A stretch of 14,464 nucleotides of DNA from Sedimentisphaerales bacterium (GTDB taxonomy: Bacteria; Planctomycetota; Phycisphaerae; Sedimentisphaerales; SG8-4): contig JAFGJR010000225.1 of NCBI GenBank assembly GCA_016928975.1, forward strand, positions 1-14,464. The letters are read 5' to 3'. This document shows positions 7,443-14,183 of this stretch, one piece after another. A program made the position numbers and the translations under genes. The notes below the pieces were generated by a model. That model was not told where the DNA came from, searched no databases, and worked only from the letters and a program-made list of their open reading frames with translations. Numbering within the stretch: position 1 is the first letter of the stretch; each line of letters starts with the position of its first letter.

Positions 7443-10379
7443 CTATCTCACCGAGGGCGCTGCGGTCTGTGCGGCGAGCCGTTCGTCGAATTCCCGCTCC
7501 AGCCTCCTCTTAGTCTCGTTCATTTGTTGGGTGAGCGCGTCGAGCAGCGACTGTTTGCGGATGAGTTCGGGGTGTTCCGGGGCAAATCTCTGCCTGTCGG
7601 CCGCCAGCTCCTTCCAGAGCTCGACCCAGCTTCTGGCCAACTCCTTGTAGACGGGATCGGAGTTCACATAGGCTGTGCGCTCGCTGGTCCATTGTTTGGT
7701 GGAGACGGGGTCTGCCACGGCCCGAGTGTTGACCTCAATCGGGGACACTCTGTACCCTCCGGTTTCATCGGACGGCGCTCCGAATCCGCCCATACCTCCC
7801 GTTCCGATGGGAGGCCCATGCACGTCGTTGCCGTCGGCAGGGGCCTTGACGATGGTCGGGATCGCCATGATATACACAGACTCGTTGTCCGCCTTCATCC
7901 CGCTGAGGGTGACGCATTCACTGTTCCGCGTGGTGACGATGACCTTTGTCGTTTGTCGTGTCACAATCGGCACCTCCGCGGCAGCGGAAGGCTGAACGAA
8001 GTCACTTGTCTCGACTGTGATATCCATCGTGACGTTGTCGTGGTCAGTGATGTGCGGCGTTACCTCCACGGTCGTGCCGGCCTCTACCTTTTCCAACTTC
8101 GTCGGGTCCGGGGCACCTCCAGCGGAGGGGGCAGGATAGAAGTGCTCGCGATCTGTTATCTTCATTTGACACGTCTCTTGGTCTCGCACGGTGACCTGCG
8201 GGCAGGCCAGGACCGTCATGTCCTCGTCCCCAAGCGCCGGAAGAAGTGCGTCCAGCGTCTCGCGCGGCAGCGGTTGCCCGAGGATGTGGTTGCGGAAGAC
8301 CTCGCCAACGGTCAGGTGCAATCCCGGCCCGAGCTCGCCGGCTTGTCCCTCGGGCCGGACACGCTTGCCGAGGATCTTCTCTACCCGCAGCACGGCCTTC
8401 TGGTCCAGCTCCTTGCCGTCGGTGGCCCTGACGATCTTGACAGCCACCTGGATGTGAGCTTTGTCTACCTCTGCGGCGTTCGGCTCGCCGGGAGTGGCCG
8501 TTGTCACGTTCACCTTCGGAGCATTGGGCTCGGATGCCGGCGACTCGTCGGCTCGTTGCGGCGGCGATGCTTGTGGCTCCTGCAGGATCGCTGAACGCAC
8601 CATCAGCATGGACTGGTGTTTCCGTCCGTTCTCATCGACTCGCATGATGGTCGGGTCGGAGATGAGTCTGTACTGGTTGTTGGGGACGACGAGCATGGAA
8701 CTGACGTGCGACGTGGTCGTTTCCCTGTCGGGATCGCCAGCATCGGATGGGAAGTACCTCATGGTGAAGTCCACGCTCAGCAGGGTGGCGTTGGGGTCCC
8801 GAACCCTGTTGGCTGTGACATTCAGCCTCAGGAAGCTAACCTCGCCACGGCGGGGCTGGGCTGTGTTGGGATCCGGCTCGCTCCCGACGGTGATTGACGC
8901 CTGATGGCCGGCCGTGACGGCCAGCCGGGGAGCAAACATGGTCTGGGCGTAACCTCTCGAGACCAGCCAATCCATGAAATGCTCACTCTTGCCGGGCGCC
9001 GGTGTGAACCTGGCGAGTACGTCCCCCAGGGGCTGCTGCACTTCTTCGATGGTGGGCGGCGTGCCGAGACCAGCGGTGCGCCGCGTGTCACCGGCCGGCT
9101 TGTGTCTCAGCAGACCGGCCACTTTCGCGGCCGTGTCCTGATCCAGTCTCGTGTCCGAGAAGACTTCGGCGATGATGAAGTCCAGCAGAAACGGCAGGTC
9201 ATTCGGGTCATTCGCCTGCGTCCCGTCCTGTGCCTGGGGTATCGAGGCGACAGCGTCAGCGGATCTCGCGTCGGATTGGTCCGGCGCTGAAGCGGCCAGC
9301 GTCAGAGCGGCGGGGATTGTGATGGCGACGACCAGCAGCAGGGCGATCAGGCCCGGCAACCAGGCCAATCGCCTGTCGTCCGGCACAGGCCGGCCAAGCA
9401 GGCGGGCAATACGGTCAAGCAGACTGCCGCCAGTGGCGGCGATCGCCAGTTCGGCCTGGCTGTGGCGGATTGCCTCCAGAGAGGTCAGTGCCCGGGCATA
9501 GCGGATGGAATCGCCGCAGACTCGCACCGCTGCGTCGTCGCAGCAATTCTCACGCTCGATGCGGATCTTGCGCGAGACCCGCCATACGGCCGGGTGATAG
9601 AAACCGAGGATTTCCACGATCGTCTGAGCGATGTTCACGAGATAATCGCATCGGCGGATGTGTGCCAGCTCGTGGGCGAGGATTGCCTCCAACTGATCAG
9701 CGCTCAGGCCGCTCAGGGCGCTAACAGGGAGCAGGACGACCGGTCGCAGCCAGCCGACGACCGTGGGGACTTCGACAAGGGCCGATTCGAGCAACGTCAC
9801 AGCCCGACGCACGCCCAGGCGTTCGGCAGTCTGCACCATTTGTTGTCGCAGGACAGCGTCAACGCCGTGAACCATGCGGCGTCTGAAGCGCTGTAACTGC
9901 ATCCATCCGGCCAGATGCCAGGCGGACAGGCCGAACACTCCTGCCAGCCAGGCCAACACGGCGTAGGGAAGGGCAGGTCGCAGCGCAGACGCGATCCGCT
10001 CGCCCCATGCGACGCCTGACGTCGAATCCGTGTCGGGCAGGGAATCCGCAGGCTGTGTTGACGCGGGAAGTGGATCAACGGCCTGTATCTGCCCCAGCGG
10101 TGCGCCGGCGGACACAGCCGTCGGCGGGCGGGCTGCCTCCGCGGCAGGTCCCGTGACCTGAACGAGTCGGACCGTCGCAACGGGCAGTACGACCATCAGC
10201 GCCAGTGCCGAACAGGCGGCGAGATATCGCACATTCGCGTTGCTCTTTCGCAGAAGTCGCAGCAGGATGGCCAGCAGCAGCGCCACGGCAACTCCCTGCC
10301 ACAAGAAATGCACCAGCATCCAGCCCAACCTCTCCACCATCCCTTGCGAGAGCAGCCTCTCCAACAGCGACATAATCAT
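7443..10379 (-). CDS. M56 (BlaR1-type) membrane metalloprotease fused to secretin-like segments
   Basis: A membrane zinc protease expected to sense an envelope signal and trigger cleavage of the co-encoded BlaI-type repressor. It has 978 residues, against roughly 580-600 for staphylococcal BlaR1. Transmembrane segments are seen at about 17-44, 50-74, 132-160 and 338-366. HELAH at 236-240 gives the zinc ligands H236 and H240 and catalytic E237; E277 in ERENCCDD is the likely third ligand. After the fourth membrane segment there is no penicillin-binding domain. There are instead two related beta-rich segments resembling the secretin core: about 395-600 (APRLAVTAGHQASITVG at 483-499) and about 640-848 (CPQVTVRDQETCQMKI, then GTTVEVTPHI at 768-777 and IVTRQTTKVIVTT near 805-817). 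A glycine-rich linker (about 850-880) and a charged coiled coil (about 905-970) end the protein. Its ATG overlaps the blaI stop as ATGA, with GGAGG four bases upstream, so the two are probably translationally coupled. The protease assignment is firm; the secretin resemblance is by pattern only. Confidence 0.85.
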   Translation of the reverse strand: MIMSLLERLLSQGMVERLGWMLVHFLWQGVAVALLLAILLRLLRKSNANVRYLAACSALALMVVLPVATVRLVQVTGPAAEAARPPTAVSAGAPLGQIQAVDPLPASTQPADSLPDTDSTSGVAWGERIASALRPALPYAVLAWLAGVFGLSAWHLAGWMQLQRFRRRMVHGVDAVLRQQMVQTAERLGVRRAVTLLESALVEVPTVVGWLRPVVLLPVSALSGLSADQLEAILAHELAHIRRCDYLVNIAQTIVEILGFYHPAVWRVSRKIRIERENCCDDAAVRVCGDSIRYARALTSLEAIRHSQAELAIAATGGSLLDRIARLLGRPVPDDRRLAWLPGLIALLLVVAITIPAALTLAASAPDQSDARSADAVASIPQAQDGTQANDPNDLPFLLDFIIAEVFSDTRLDQDTAAKVAGLLRHKPAGDTRRTAGLGTPPTIEEVQQPLGDVLARFTPAPGKSEHFMDWLVSRGYAQTMFAPRLAVTAGHQASITVGSEPDPNTAQPRRGEVSFLRLNVTANRVRDPNATLLSVDFTMRYFPSDAGDPDRETTTSHVSSMLVVPNNQYRLISDPTIMRVDENGRKHQSMLMVRSAILQEPQASPPQRADESPASEPNAPKVNVTTATPGEPNAAEVDKAHIQVAVKIVRATDGKELDQKAVLRVEKILGKRVRPEGQAGELGPGLHLTVGEVFRNHILGQPLPRETLDALLPALGDEDMTVLACPQVTVRDQETCQMKITDREHFYPAPSAGGAPDPTKLEKVEAGTTVEVTPHITDHDNVTMDITVETSDFVQPSAAAEVPIVTRQTTKVIVTTRNSECVTLSGMKADNESVYIMAIPTIVKAPADGNDVHGPPIGTGGMGGFGAPSDETGGYRVSPIEVNTRAVADPVSTKQWTSERTAYVNSDPVYKELARSWVELWKELAADRQRFAPEHPELIRKQSLLDALTQQMNETKRRLEREFDERLAAQTAAPSVR

Positions 10380-10759
10380 AATCCCTCCATTTCATCCAGC
10401 ATCTCTCGGATTCGTTTCAGCTCCTTCGGCGAGACCTTGCGGGCGGACAAGGCCCGCATCACGAGCTTGGCCGCCGAGCCGGCGAAGACCCGGTCGAGCA
10501 GGTGGCCGATCAGTTGCCTCTGGGTCCGTTCCTCCGAGGCGCGGGGCCTGTAGATGTGCCTGCGTCCGGCGTCCTCCCGCACCAGCAGGCTCTTGTCCAC
10601 CATGATCTGCATCAGCTTCAGCGTCGTGGTGTAGCCCGTTTCGTCCTCTGGGTGCAGCGCCTCGTGCACGTCCCGCACGCTGCTGGGGCCCTTGTCCCAC
10701 AGCACGCCCAGGATCGCCAGCTCCCGATCCGTCGGACCCGATGTCTTCTTTCTCGCCAT
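10376..10759 (-). CDS. BlaI/MecI-family transcriptional repressor (cassette 1)
   Basis: A 127-residue winged-helix repressor of the BlaI/MecI/CopY family, expected to bind DNA as a dimer and to be inactivated by cleavage by its partner M56 protease. The N-terminal DNA-binding domain is about residues 8-72: LTRELAIL-type start TDRELAILGVLW, helix SSVRDVHEAL, recognition helix GYTTTLKLMQIM at 42-53, and wing HIYRP. The C-terminal dimerization region is about 76-125 and contains RVFAGSAAKLV, where family members are cleaved. Start: ATG at 10759 with AGGAG eight bases upstream. Its TGA overlaps the ATG of the M56 gene. The upstream region holds a promoter and two matching dyads, so autoregulation is very likely. 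No beta-lactamase is linked, so the controlled genes are unknown. Confidence 0.9.
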   Translation of the reverse strand: MARKKTSGPTDRELAILGVLWDKGPSSVRDVHEALHPEDETGYTTTLKLMQIMVDKSLLVREDAGRRHIYRPRASEERTQRQLIGHLLDRVFAGSAAKLVMRALSARKVSPKELKRIREMLDEMEGL

Positions 10760-10801
10760 GACTGCTCTCCTGTGTCTTCCCTTATCGTGCTCTATATCGG
10801 C

Positions 10802-10830
10802 AGAATACGAAGGAATTCGTAATGAATCAA
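10802..10830 (-). promoter_or_regulatory. Promoter of the cassette 1 blaI-M56 operon
   Basis: On the minus strand, TTGATT (10825-10830) lies exactly 17 bases from TATTCT (10802-10807), predicting a start near 10795 and a leader of about 36 bases before blaI. Dyad operators overlap both elements (10806-10821 and 10830-10843), which supports this as the regulated promoter. Confidence 0.55.
10806..10821. promoter_or_regulatory. BlaI-type operator 1 (TACGAA-N4-TTCGTA)
   Basis: A perfect dyad with 6-base arms and a 4-base spacer (ggaa). It occupies the promoter spacer and touches the -10 box of the cassette 1 operon, where a bound dimer would block RNA polymerase. The half-site differs from the classical TACA/TGTA of BlaI/MecI. 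Binding is inferred from position and symmetry. Confidence 0.6.
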
Positions 10831-10843
10831 CGAAAAAATTCGT
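10830..10843. promoter_or_regulatory. BlaI-type operator 2 (ACGAA-N4-TTCGT)
   Basis: A second dyad with the same 5-base core arms and a 4-base spacer (aaaa). It abuts the upstream edge of the -35, with its centre 23 bases from the first dyad's centre (about two helical turns), which could allow cooperative binding. The repeat of the same half-site within 40 bases makes chance unlikely. Confidence 0.55.
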
Positions 10844-10922
10844 ACTTCGGAGAAGATTCTTTCAACGATTCCCGGGGAGACTGGGGGTAAAGAGCATGTC
10901 GGCCCCATCCTCGCGAGGGTGG

Positions 10923-10942
10923 CTCGTTTGCTCACAAACGAG
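10923..10942 (-). terminator. Hairpin downstream of the coiled-coil M56 gene (distal)
   Basis: CTCGTTTG (10923-10930) and CAAACGAG (10935-10942) form a perfect 8-pair stem with a 4-base loop, after a second hairpin and downstream of the M56 stop at 11006. It may act with that hairpin in termination or mRNA end protection. No T-tract follows. Confidence 0.45.
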
Positions 10943-10943
10943 T

Positions 10944-10975
10944 AAGGCCCCCACGGGGTGGGCCGTGGAGGCCTT
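10944..10975 (-). terminator. GC-rich terminator-like hairpin after the coiled-coil M56 gene
   Basis: Arms 10944-10956 and 10963-10975 pair at 12 of 13 positions around a 6-base loop, about 30 bases past the M56 stop codon. It separates the two BlaI/M56 cassettes, consistent with each being its own transcription unit. The minus-strand flank (ttactcgttt) is only weakly T-rich. Confidence 0.5.
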
Positions 10976-11005
10976 CGCATCTATTCCGTGCTGGTTCGGC
11001 AGGTG

Positions 11006-13027
11006 CTACCGCTCACGCTCAGCTCGCTCGTCTCCACGGCCTGCCCGACTCCGCTCGGCGACCTGCTCCAGGACTCTCTGCATCTGCTGCATCTGTTCGT
11101 GCAGACCCCGCATCTCGTTACGAAGATCCTCGACCTCTGCTTCGAGTCTGCGGTTCTGCGCCGGCTCCATCATGGCTCTCGGCTCGGCACTCTGCCGGAC
11201 CCGCCGCTCGACTTCGCCCTGTGAACGCTGAAGCTCTGCGAGCTGCCTGTCTGCGTCGGCCATCTGTTCGCGGAGCATTTGCAGCCGGGCTCGCAACTCA
11301 CGGGCCTCTGCATCCTGCTCAGGTGTGAGTTCCTGCAGAGCTTGCTCTGCGCGTCGCATCTGGTCGGCCAGCTCTTCGCGATGCCGTTTCAGGTCCTCGG
11401 ATCGAGCCTCCAATTCCGGTCGCCTGGCTTCGCCGACTCGGACCTCCTCGCGTGCCCGCCGGACCTCTGCCAATTGCCTGTCCACCTCACCCATCTGTTC
11501 GCGGAGTTCCCGCAGTCGCGCCTTCAGTTCAGGGGCCTGTGCCTCCTGGTCCGGCCCGAGTTCTCTGAGAGCCTGCTCTGCGCGTCGCACTTGCTCAATC
11601 AGCTCGTCTTGACGTCGTCTCAGGTCCTCGGACCGGGCCTCGAGCTCCGGCTGCCGCCGCCTGTCGATCCTGTTCGCGCGCCGCTCGACATCCCCGGGTC
11701 CTCGTTCGAGGTCGCGAAGCTGCCGCTCCACGATTCCGATCTGCTCGCGCAAGGTGTCGAGCTCGGCACGCAGGACGCGGCCCTCCTCTCCCATGTCGCC
11801 GCCCCGCTCACGGATCGCGGCTTCGGTGTTGCGGGCCTGCTCCTCGAGCTGGTCCCGCAGCCGGGTCAGCACATTTCTGCGTCCGGCCATCGTCAGCCTT
11901 CGCTCAGCCCGCTCCTGTCGGAGCTCCGGTCGCGGCGGCTGGCCTTCTCCGGGCGCGAGCTCGGCGGGTCGCCGCTGTGCGAAGGCCGCTCCCACGCTGA
12001 CGAGCGCCGTCAAAACGCCCGCCGCAAGGGCCCATCGCACGCCAACCCTTGGATTGCCATTTTCGTCCTGTACGATTCTGCGAATTCTCTCTTTCATGGC
12101 CTTTTCCTTTCCAACAATGCCTGGCAGAACCACCGTCGATCTCTGCGGCGAGAGGTCCAACAGCGATTCCGCATAGTCCACTCCGATCTGCCCGCCGGCC
12201 AGTGCCCAGTCGTCACACGCCTGTTCGCTGAGCTTCGCCAATCGCCTGCTGGTCCACCACGCGAGGGGATGCCACGGGAACGACGCCGTGAGCACTTCGG
12301 CGAAGAGCTCACTGATGTGATCGAGCCGTTTCACGTGGGCAAGCTCGTGACAGAAAATGCCCGCCCAGTCGGCGCCGTCCTCACGCTCTGCGGCCGCCTC
12401 GTGCACGAGCAGCGTCGCCTCGCGGGCCCAACACCAGATGATCGGGCTTCGCACCTTCTCGCTGCATCGAATGCGGACCGGCCTGCGGATTGCGAGCCTG
12501 GCTCGCGCTGCCTCCACGGCACGCTGGAGAGGCTCGCTTTCCAGCGGATCGGTCGCATGGAGAAGGTGCAGTCCAAGGACGAACCGGAGAATGAGCCGTC
12601 CGAGGAGAAGCACGGCCGCCGCCGCCCAGCAGGCGAGGACGACGGCACGCCACGGCACGCGCTGTGCGGCCGTCTCCTGGGGCGCCACTGCTACGCCAAG
12701 CTCGGCGACCCGGGGTGCGATAGTGTCACGTTCGCTCTCTGTTGCGACTGCACCGGCCGGCACAGCGGCGTCGAGCACTCGCACGGCGATGGTGTCCGGT
12801 GGCTGCAAGGGCGCTTCGGAGGCCAGCACGCCGAGGTGGAAGTGTCTCACAAGCAGGTAGAGGCTCGGCATGAGCACCGATGCCAGCATCGCCGCGAGCA
12901 GGGCCTGATGGGCTCTCGCAGCTCTGTGGCGGATCAGGTGGCTGGTCGCGAGGCCCGCTGCGAGACAGGCGGTGCCTTGCACCAGCAGGAGCAGCCACAG
13001 ACTCTCAGAGATGATCCCGCCGATCAT
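11006..13027 (-). CDS. M56 (BlaR1-type) membrane metalloprotease with long coiled-coil extracytoplasmic domain
   Basis: A second membrane zinc protease, 673 residues, expected to cleave the co-encoded BlaI homologue. Membrane segments are at about 8-30, 40-61, 127-156 and 329-351. HELAH at 227-231 supplies H227, E228 and H231, and E268 in LSEQACDDWAL is the likely third ligand. After the last membrane segment (ending AAFAQ) the remaining ~320 residues are almost entirely charged, heptad-like coiled coil instead of a beta-lactam-binding domain. They include a tandem repeat of 77 residues (460-536 and 537-613, gapless) and a diverged upstream copy around 415-458. Start: ATG at 13027 overlaps the blaI stop as ATGA, with AAGGAGAG six bases upstream. 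Extending the frame upstream to 13357 would only read through blaI in another frame. The coiled coil could sense cell-wall status or drive oligomerization; its ligand is unknown. Confidence 0.86.
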   Translation of the reverse strand: MIGGIISESLWLLLLVQGTACLAAGLATSHLIRHRAARAHQALLAAMLASVLMPSLYLLVRHFHLGVLASEAPLQPPDTIAVRVLDAAVPAGAVATESERDTIAPRVAELGVAVAPQETAAQRVPWRAVVLACWAAAAVLLLGRLILRFVLGLHLLHATDPLESEPLQRAVEAARARLAIRRPVRIRCSEKVRSPIIWCWAREATLLVHEAAAEREDGADWAGIFCHELAHVKRLDHISELFAEVLTASFPWHPLAWWTSRRLAKLSEQACDDWALAGGQIGVDYAESLLDLSPQRSTVVLPGIVGKEKAMKERIRRIVQDENGNPRVGVRWALAAGVLTALVSVGAAFAQRRPAELAPGEGQPPRPELRQERAERRLTMAGRRNVLTRLRDQLEEQARNTEAAIRERGGDMGEEGRVLRAELDTLREQIGIVERQLRDLERGPGDVERRANRIDRRRQPELEARSEDLRRRQDELIEQVRRAEQALRELGPDQEAQAPELKARLRELREQMGEVDRQLAEVRRAREEVRVGEARRPELEARSEDLKRHREELADQMRRAEQALQELTPEQDAEARELRARLQMLREQMADADRQLAELQRSQGEVERRVRQSAEPRAMMEPAQNRRLEAEVEDLRNEMRGLHEQMQQMQRVLEQVAERSRAGRGDERAERER
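11189..11650 (-). repeat. In-gene tandem repeat, 2 x 231 bp (77 residues)
   Basis: Copies 11420-11650 and 11189-11419 lie within the coiled-coil M56 gene. They align without gaps at protein level, each starting PELEARSEDL, sharing RRAEQAL near the middle and LREQM followed by DRQLAE later. DNA similarity is also clear by eye, so the duplication is probably recent relative to a third, more diverged upstream copy. Confidence 0.75.
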
Positions 13028-13416
13028 GACTGTCTCTCCTTTCGCTTCTTGTCGATCATCCTTCGCAGTTCGCCGAGATCCTCGTCGCTCAGGTTGCTCT
13101 CCCGGATCAGGTGCTGGAACATGGCCACCGCGTCGCCTGCAAAGACTCGCTGGAGAAATCCGCGCAGGGAACCGGCCCCGGCCTGCTCGCGAGTCTGCGT
13201 CGGCACGTAGACATAGGTCTTGCCCTCGGCCCGGTGTCTCAGCCAGCCGGCCTTCTCCAGCTTCTGCATCGCCGAGAGCACCGTCGTGTAGGCGAGCTTT
13301 CTCCTGCAGCCGAGCTGCTTGCGGACCTGGTGGACGTTGGCTTCCTCCATCTCCCACACCGTCTCCAGAACCGCCCGCTGAAGCTCTCCCAGATCGTCCA
13401 GTGATTTAGGCGTCAT
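13024..13416 (-). CDS. BlaI/MecI-family transcriptional repressor (cassette 2)
   Basis: A 130-residue winged-helix repressor of the BlaI/MecI family. The DNA-binding domain is about 7-72: LGELQRAVLETVW, then the canonical recognition helix AYTTVLSAMQKLEKAGWL (42-59), and wing TYVYVP. The dimerization/cleavage region is about 76-125 and contains RVFAGDAVAMF. The RVFAG motif is shared with the other BlaI in this window, but the rest has diverged strongly, including the recognition helix. Start: ATG at 13416 has GGAG nine bases upstream. ATG at 13431 would add five residues but lacks a ribosome site. Its stop overlaps the M56 start as ATGA. A promoter with a perfect palindromic operator lies just upstream, so autorepression is strongly suggested. 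Confidence 0.9.
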   Translation of the reverse strand: MTPKSLDDLGELQRAVLETVWEMEEANVHQVRKQLGCRRKLAYTTVLSAMQKLEKAGWLRHRAEGKTYVYVPTQTREQAGAGSLRGFLQRVFAGDAVAMFQHLIRESNLSDEDLGELRRMIDKKRKERQS

Positions 13417-13465
13417 GACGTTCGTCTCCATGTGAATGAGCCGCGAATCTCAACTACTCCTGCGC

Positions 13466-13494
13466 ACAGTACTACGGACCGTAGTAGATGTCAA
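13466..13494 (-). promoter_or_regulatory. Promoter of the cassette 2 blaI-M56 operon
   Basis: On the minus strand a consensus TTGACA (13489-13494) is separated by exactly 17 bases from TACTGT (13466-13471). The predicted start is near 13459, about 43 bases before the ATG at 13416. A perfect palindrome fills the spacer. Confidence 0.65.
13470..13486. promoter_or_regulatory. BlaI-type operator, 17-bp perfect palindrome
   Basis: TACTACGG-a-CCGTAGTA: 8-base arms around one central base. It lies in the spacer of the cassette 2 promoter, overlapping the -10 edge, where a bound BlaI dimer would exclude polymerase. The TACTAC/GTAGTA halves resemble operators known for some BlaI relatives. Half-sites differ clearly from those at the other cassette. 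Confidence 0.7.
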
Positions 13495-13572
13495 GCGGAA
13501 AAAGTACTGAAGTGGCAGAATCACATTTGAGAGAGCGACGCATCCTCGCGGAACGCGTCGTGAAGGGAGACA

Positions 13573-13599
13573 GACCCGGCATTGCGTAGTTGCCGGGTC
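13573..13599. repeat. Inverted repeat, 9-bp perfect arms
   Basis: GACCCGGCA (13573-13581) and TGCCGGGTC (13591-13599) form a stem with a 9-base loop, in the gap between the EF-G fragment and the blaI promoter. It could be a second terminator for the leftward EF-G transcript, or half of a composite dispersed element with the neighbouring inverted repeat. Confidence 0.55.
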
Positions 13600-13616
13600 C
13601 GATGCAAATCGTTACG

Positions 13617-13644
13617 GTGGAGACGCAAGATGTTGCGTCTCTAC
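13617..13644. repeat. Palindromic element GTGGAGACGCAA...TTGCGTCTCTAC
   Basis: A 12-base stem (9 perfect inner pairs, one G-T wobble, two further pairs) with a 4-base loop, overlapping the stop codon of the EF-G fragment. It resembles the short palindromes with GAGACGCAA...TTGCGTCTC arms that I recall as dispersed repeats in various bacterial genomes. It could also terminate the minus-strand transcript. Only one copy is seen in this window. Confidence 0.5.
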
Positions 13645-14165
13645 TCCTCTTCTTCCTCTTCCTTTTTCTTGCCGTACTGGGCGATGATCTGCTGCTGGAC
13701 GTTCGGGGGCACGGGCTCGTAGTGGCTCGGTGCCATCGTGTAACTGCCCCGGCCGCCGGTGACGCTCTTGAGCTGGCTGGTGTACTGGGCCACCTCGGCC
13801 AGCGGGACCTGGGCCTTGATGATGATGTAGTTGCCCGGCAGCATGTCCTGTCCGACGACGCGGCCGCGTTTGCTGGACAGGTCCCCGGCGATATCGCCGA
13901 CGTTCTCGGCGGGAATCGTGATCTCGATATTGACGATGGGTTCCAGCAGGACGGGCTTGGCCTTCTTCACGGCGTCGATGAACGCGCCTTTGCCCGCCGT
14001 GCGGAAGGCGACCTCCTTCGAGTCCACCGGGTGATACTTGCCGTCGGTGATGGAGACCTTGATGTCCTGCATGGGCAATCCAGCCACGATGCCGCTCTGC
14101 ATCACATCATTGACGCCCTTGAGGATCGCCATCGAGTCTGGCTCGGACAAAGAGACCGACGGCAA
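13641..14165 (-). pseudogene. C-terminal fragment of elongation factor G (fusA-like), 5'-truncated
   Basis: Only the last ~160 residues of a translation elongation factor G are present, against about 690-700 for the intact protein. Counted from the TTG at 14165 (174 residues), about 16-75 match the end of domain IV (KGVNDVMQSG, DGKYHPVDSKEVAF) and about 76-160 domain V (VLLEPIVNIEI, GDLSSKRGRVVG, GGRGSYTM, SHYEPVP), ending in a KKKEEEEEE tail. The GTPase domain (G motifs), domains II and III and most of domain IV are missing. Residues 1-12 do not resemble EF-G. An in-frame stop lies at 14175-14177. There is no ATG with a ribosome site: TTG 14165 and an internal ATG at 14132 are the only candidates and both lack one. 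It is either a dead duplicate left by rearrangement or an assembly junction. EF-G function for this product is excluded. Confidence 0.75.
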
Positions 14166-14183
14166 GTCACGTAGTCATGTCGA

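Noticed and set aside
5749..7650. Long plus-strand ORFs opposite the CotH, hydrolase and M56 genes (for example 5749-7650, 1410-2702, 3898-5055, 11279-13210)
   Set aside because: They mirror recognised genes on the other strand, encode low-complexity Arg/Gly/His-rich products with no family motifs, and are usual in GC-rich DNA.
7465..7670. Terminal coiled coil of the secretin-like M56 protein as a Wzz-type chain-length regulator
   Set aside because: The resemblance (RFAPEHPELIRKQ followed by coiled coil) is short and common in coiled coils; no second membrane segment follows.
13028..13357. Upstream extension of the coiled-coil M56 ORF (783-residue version)
   Set aside because: The extra 110 residues are an out-of-frame reading of blaI. 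ATG 13027 has a good ribosome site and a signal-anchor N-terminus.
10376..13416. A beta-lactam resistance locus (blaI-blaR1-blaZ)
   Set aside because: Neither M56 protein has a penicillin-binding sensor (no SxxK/SxN/KTG set seen), and no beta-lactamase is present.
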